DNA of 64,000 bases from Pseudomonas fildesensis (lineage in GTDB: Bacteria > Pseudomonadota > Gammaproteobacteria > Pseudomonadales > Pseudomonadaceae): assembly GCF_001050345.1 (NCBI RefSeq), contig NZ_LFMW01000003.1:146752-210751 (forward strand). The letters run 5' to 3'. This document shows positions 63,326-64,000 of this stretch, piece by piece. Position 1 is the stretch's first letter, and every line of letters starts with the position of its first letter. The translations under genes and the position numbers were made by a program. The notes beneath the pieces were generated by a model. It was not told the origin of the DNA, ran no database searches, and worked only from the letters and a program-made list of their open reading frames with translations.

Positions 63326-64000
63326 TTGAACCTGTTGCAACATATCGCCCAGTCGCGCCACCTGTTACGCAAATCGGAACTCAAGGTTGCCGATCACGTG
63401 CTGCTTGACCCTGCGGCCGTGATGCACAGTTCCATGGCCGACCTGGCCCACAGCGTGGGCATCAGCGAGCCGACCATCGTGCGTTTTTGCCGCGCCATCG
63501 GTTGCTCCGGGTTCCAGGACTTGAAACTCAAGCTGGCGCAAAGCCTGGCCGCCGGTGCGAGCTTTGGCCAGTTTGCGATTCACGAAGACGATTCCGTCGC
63601 CGACTACAGCCTGAAAATCTTCGACACCACCCTGCACACGCTGATGGAAGTGCGCGAGAAGCTCGACCCGGTGGAGCTGCAAAAGGCCGTGACGGCCATG
63701 TCTCAGGCCCAGCGCGTCGAGTTCTACGGCTTCGGCGCCTCCGGCGCGGTAGCGGCGGATGCCCAGCACAAGTTTTTCCGGCTGCTGCTGACGGCGGCGG
63801 CCTACAGCGATCCGCACATGCAGGCGATGTCGGCCGTGACCTTGAAGCCGACCGACGTGGCCATTTGTATTTCCCAGTCCGGCCGCTCCAAAGACCTGCT
63901 GATCACCGCCAACCTGGTGCGTGAAAGCGGCGCCACGCTGATTACCCTGTGCCCGAGCCAGACGCCGTTGGCGGAGCTGTCCACGGTCAACCTGGCGATC
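63326..64000 (+). CDS. MurR/RpiR-family regulator, HexR-like (partial, runs off right edge)
   Basis: 225 residues are in the window. The N-terminal helix-turn-helix (residues 1-77, with ISEPTIVRFCRAIG) is followed by a SIS sugar-phosphate-binding domain from about 125 (VEFYGFGASGAVAADAQHKF, then SQSGRSKDLL). The start is a TTG at 63326; upstream in frame there is a stop at 63308. HexR and its paralogues control glucose and Entner-Doudoroff genes with 2-keto-3-deoxy-6-phosphogluconate. In other pseudomonads a gene like this follows the GGDEF/EAL gene and precedes a second zwf. Whether it is HexR itself or the paralogue cannot be told here. Confidence 0.82.
   Translation, partial: MNLLQHIAQSRHLLRKSELKVADHVLLDPAAVMHSSMADLAHSVGISEPTIVRFCRAIGCSGFQDLKLKLAQSLAAGASFGQFAIHEDDSVADYSLKIFDTTLHTLMEVREKLDPVELQKAVTAMSQAQRVEFYGFGASGAVAADAQHKFFRLLLTAAAYSDPHMQAMSAVTLKPTDVAICISQSGRSKDLLITANLVRESGATLITLCPSQTPLAELSTVNLAI

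Noticed and set aside
24030..64000. tRNA or rRNA genes
   Set aside because: No cloverleaf-like segment or rRNA sequence was recognised in the intergenic spaces.

Overview
The window looks like a chromosome segment of a Pseudomonas species of the P. fluorescens group. The right-hand two thirds is GC-rich with typical Pseudomonas gene order (a Zur-controlled dksA2/folE2/amiA block, uvrD next to a GGDEF/EAL protein, an RpiR-family regulator) and carries Pseudomonas REP-type intergenic repeats. The species call is inference from gene content; no rRNA or tRNA gene is present.

Positions 1 to about 23,460 are a visibly AT-richer accessory island. Its left side is a Tn7-like transposition module: tnsB (cut by the window edge) and tnsA run leftward, and a TniQ/TnsD-family gene is divergent from them. 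The cargo is mostly defence-type genes: a PIN-domain protein, an ietAS-type subtilase/AAA pair, a small BPSL0761-family protein, an AbiEi-like antitoxin with no toxin beside it, an unrecognised 362-aa protein, a DUF4238 protein, a TrlF-type PHP/ABC ATPase, and a three-gene operon of a HEPN protein, a 72-aa protein and a 1358-aa protein joining a Cap4-like nuclease to a STAND ATPase. The last operon is the best candidate for an undescribed immune system. The island ends in six same-direction copies of a gacagtttttaat-like motif arranged as two triplets with nearly identical spacing, which I read as two tandem transposon ends.

From 23.5 to 29.7 kb is a small hypothetical gene, then a leftward ynbABCD-like operon of phospholipid-type enzymes (CDP-alcohol phosphotransferase, hydrolase/methyltransferase, PAP2/dual-specificity phosphatase, acyltransferase, CdsA-like enzyme). 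From 29.9 to 37.8 kb lie three SPFH-domain genes and a metal P-type ATPase, all overlapping or nearly so and preceded by a Zur-like site, followed by a bufferin-type operon (bufA2, bufB, bufC). A CFA-type synthase, a cardiolipin synthase and a DUF3617 protein follow.

From 41.2 to 52.0 kb is a zinc-limitation block. One near-perfect Zur palindrome sits between the leftward operon folE2-znuC-znuB-znuA-hisI-gamma-carbonic anhydrase-dihydroorotase and the rightward amiA; another precedes dksA2-COG0523-DUF1826-COG0523. Many products are zinc importers, zinc-GTPases or spare copies of zinc enzymes. The rest is housekeeping: a DUF3301 protein, pdxY, a thioesterase, a CPA2 antiporter, a SMI1/KNR4 protein, a Tim44-domain protein, uvrD, a GGDEF/EAL protein, and the start of an RpiR/HexR-type regulator with a palindromic operator at the right edge.
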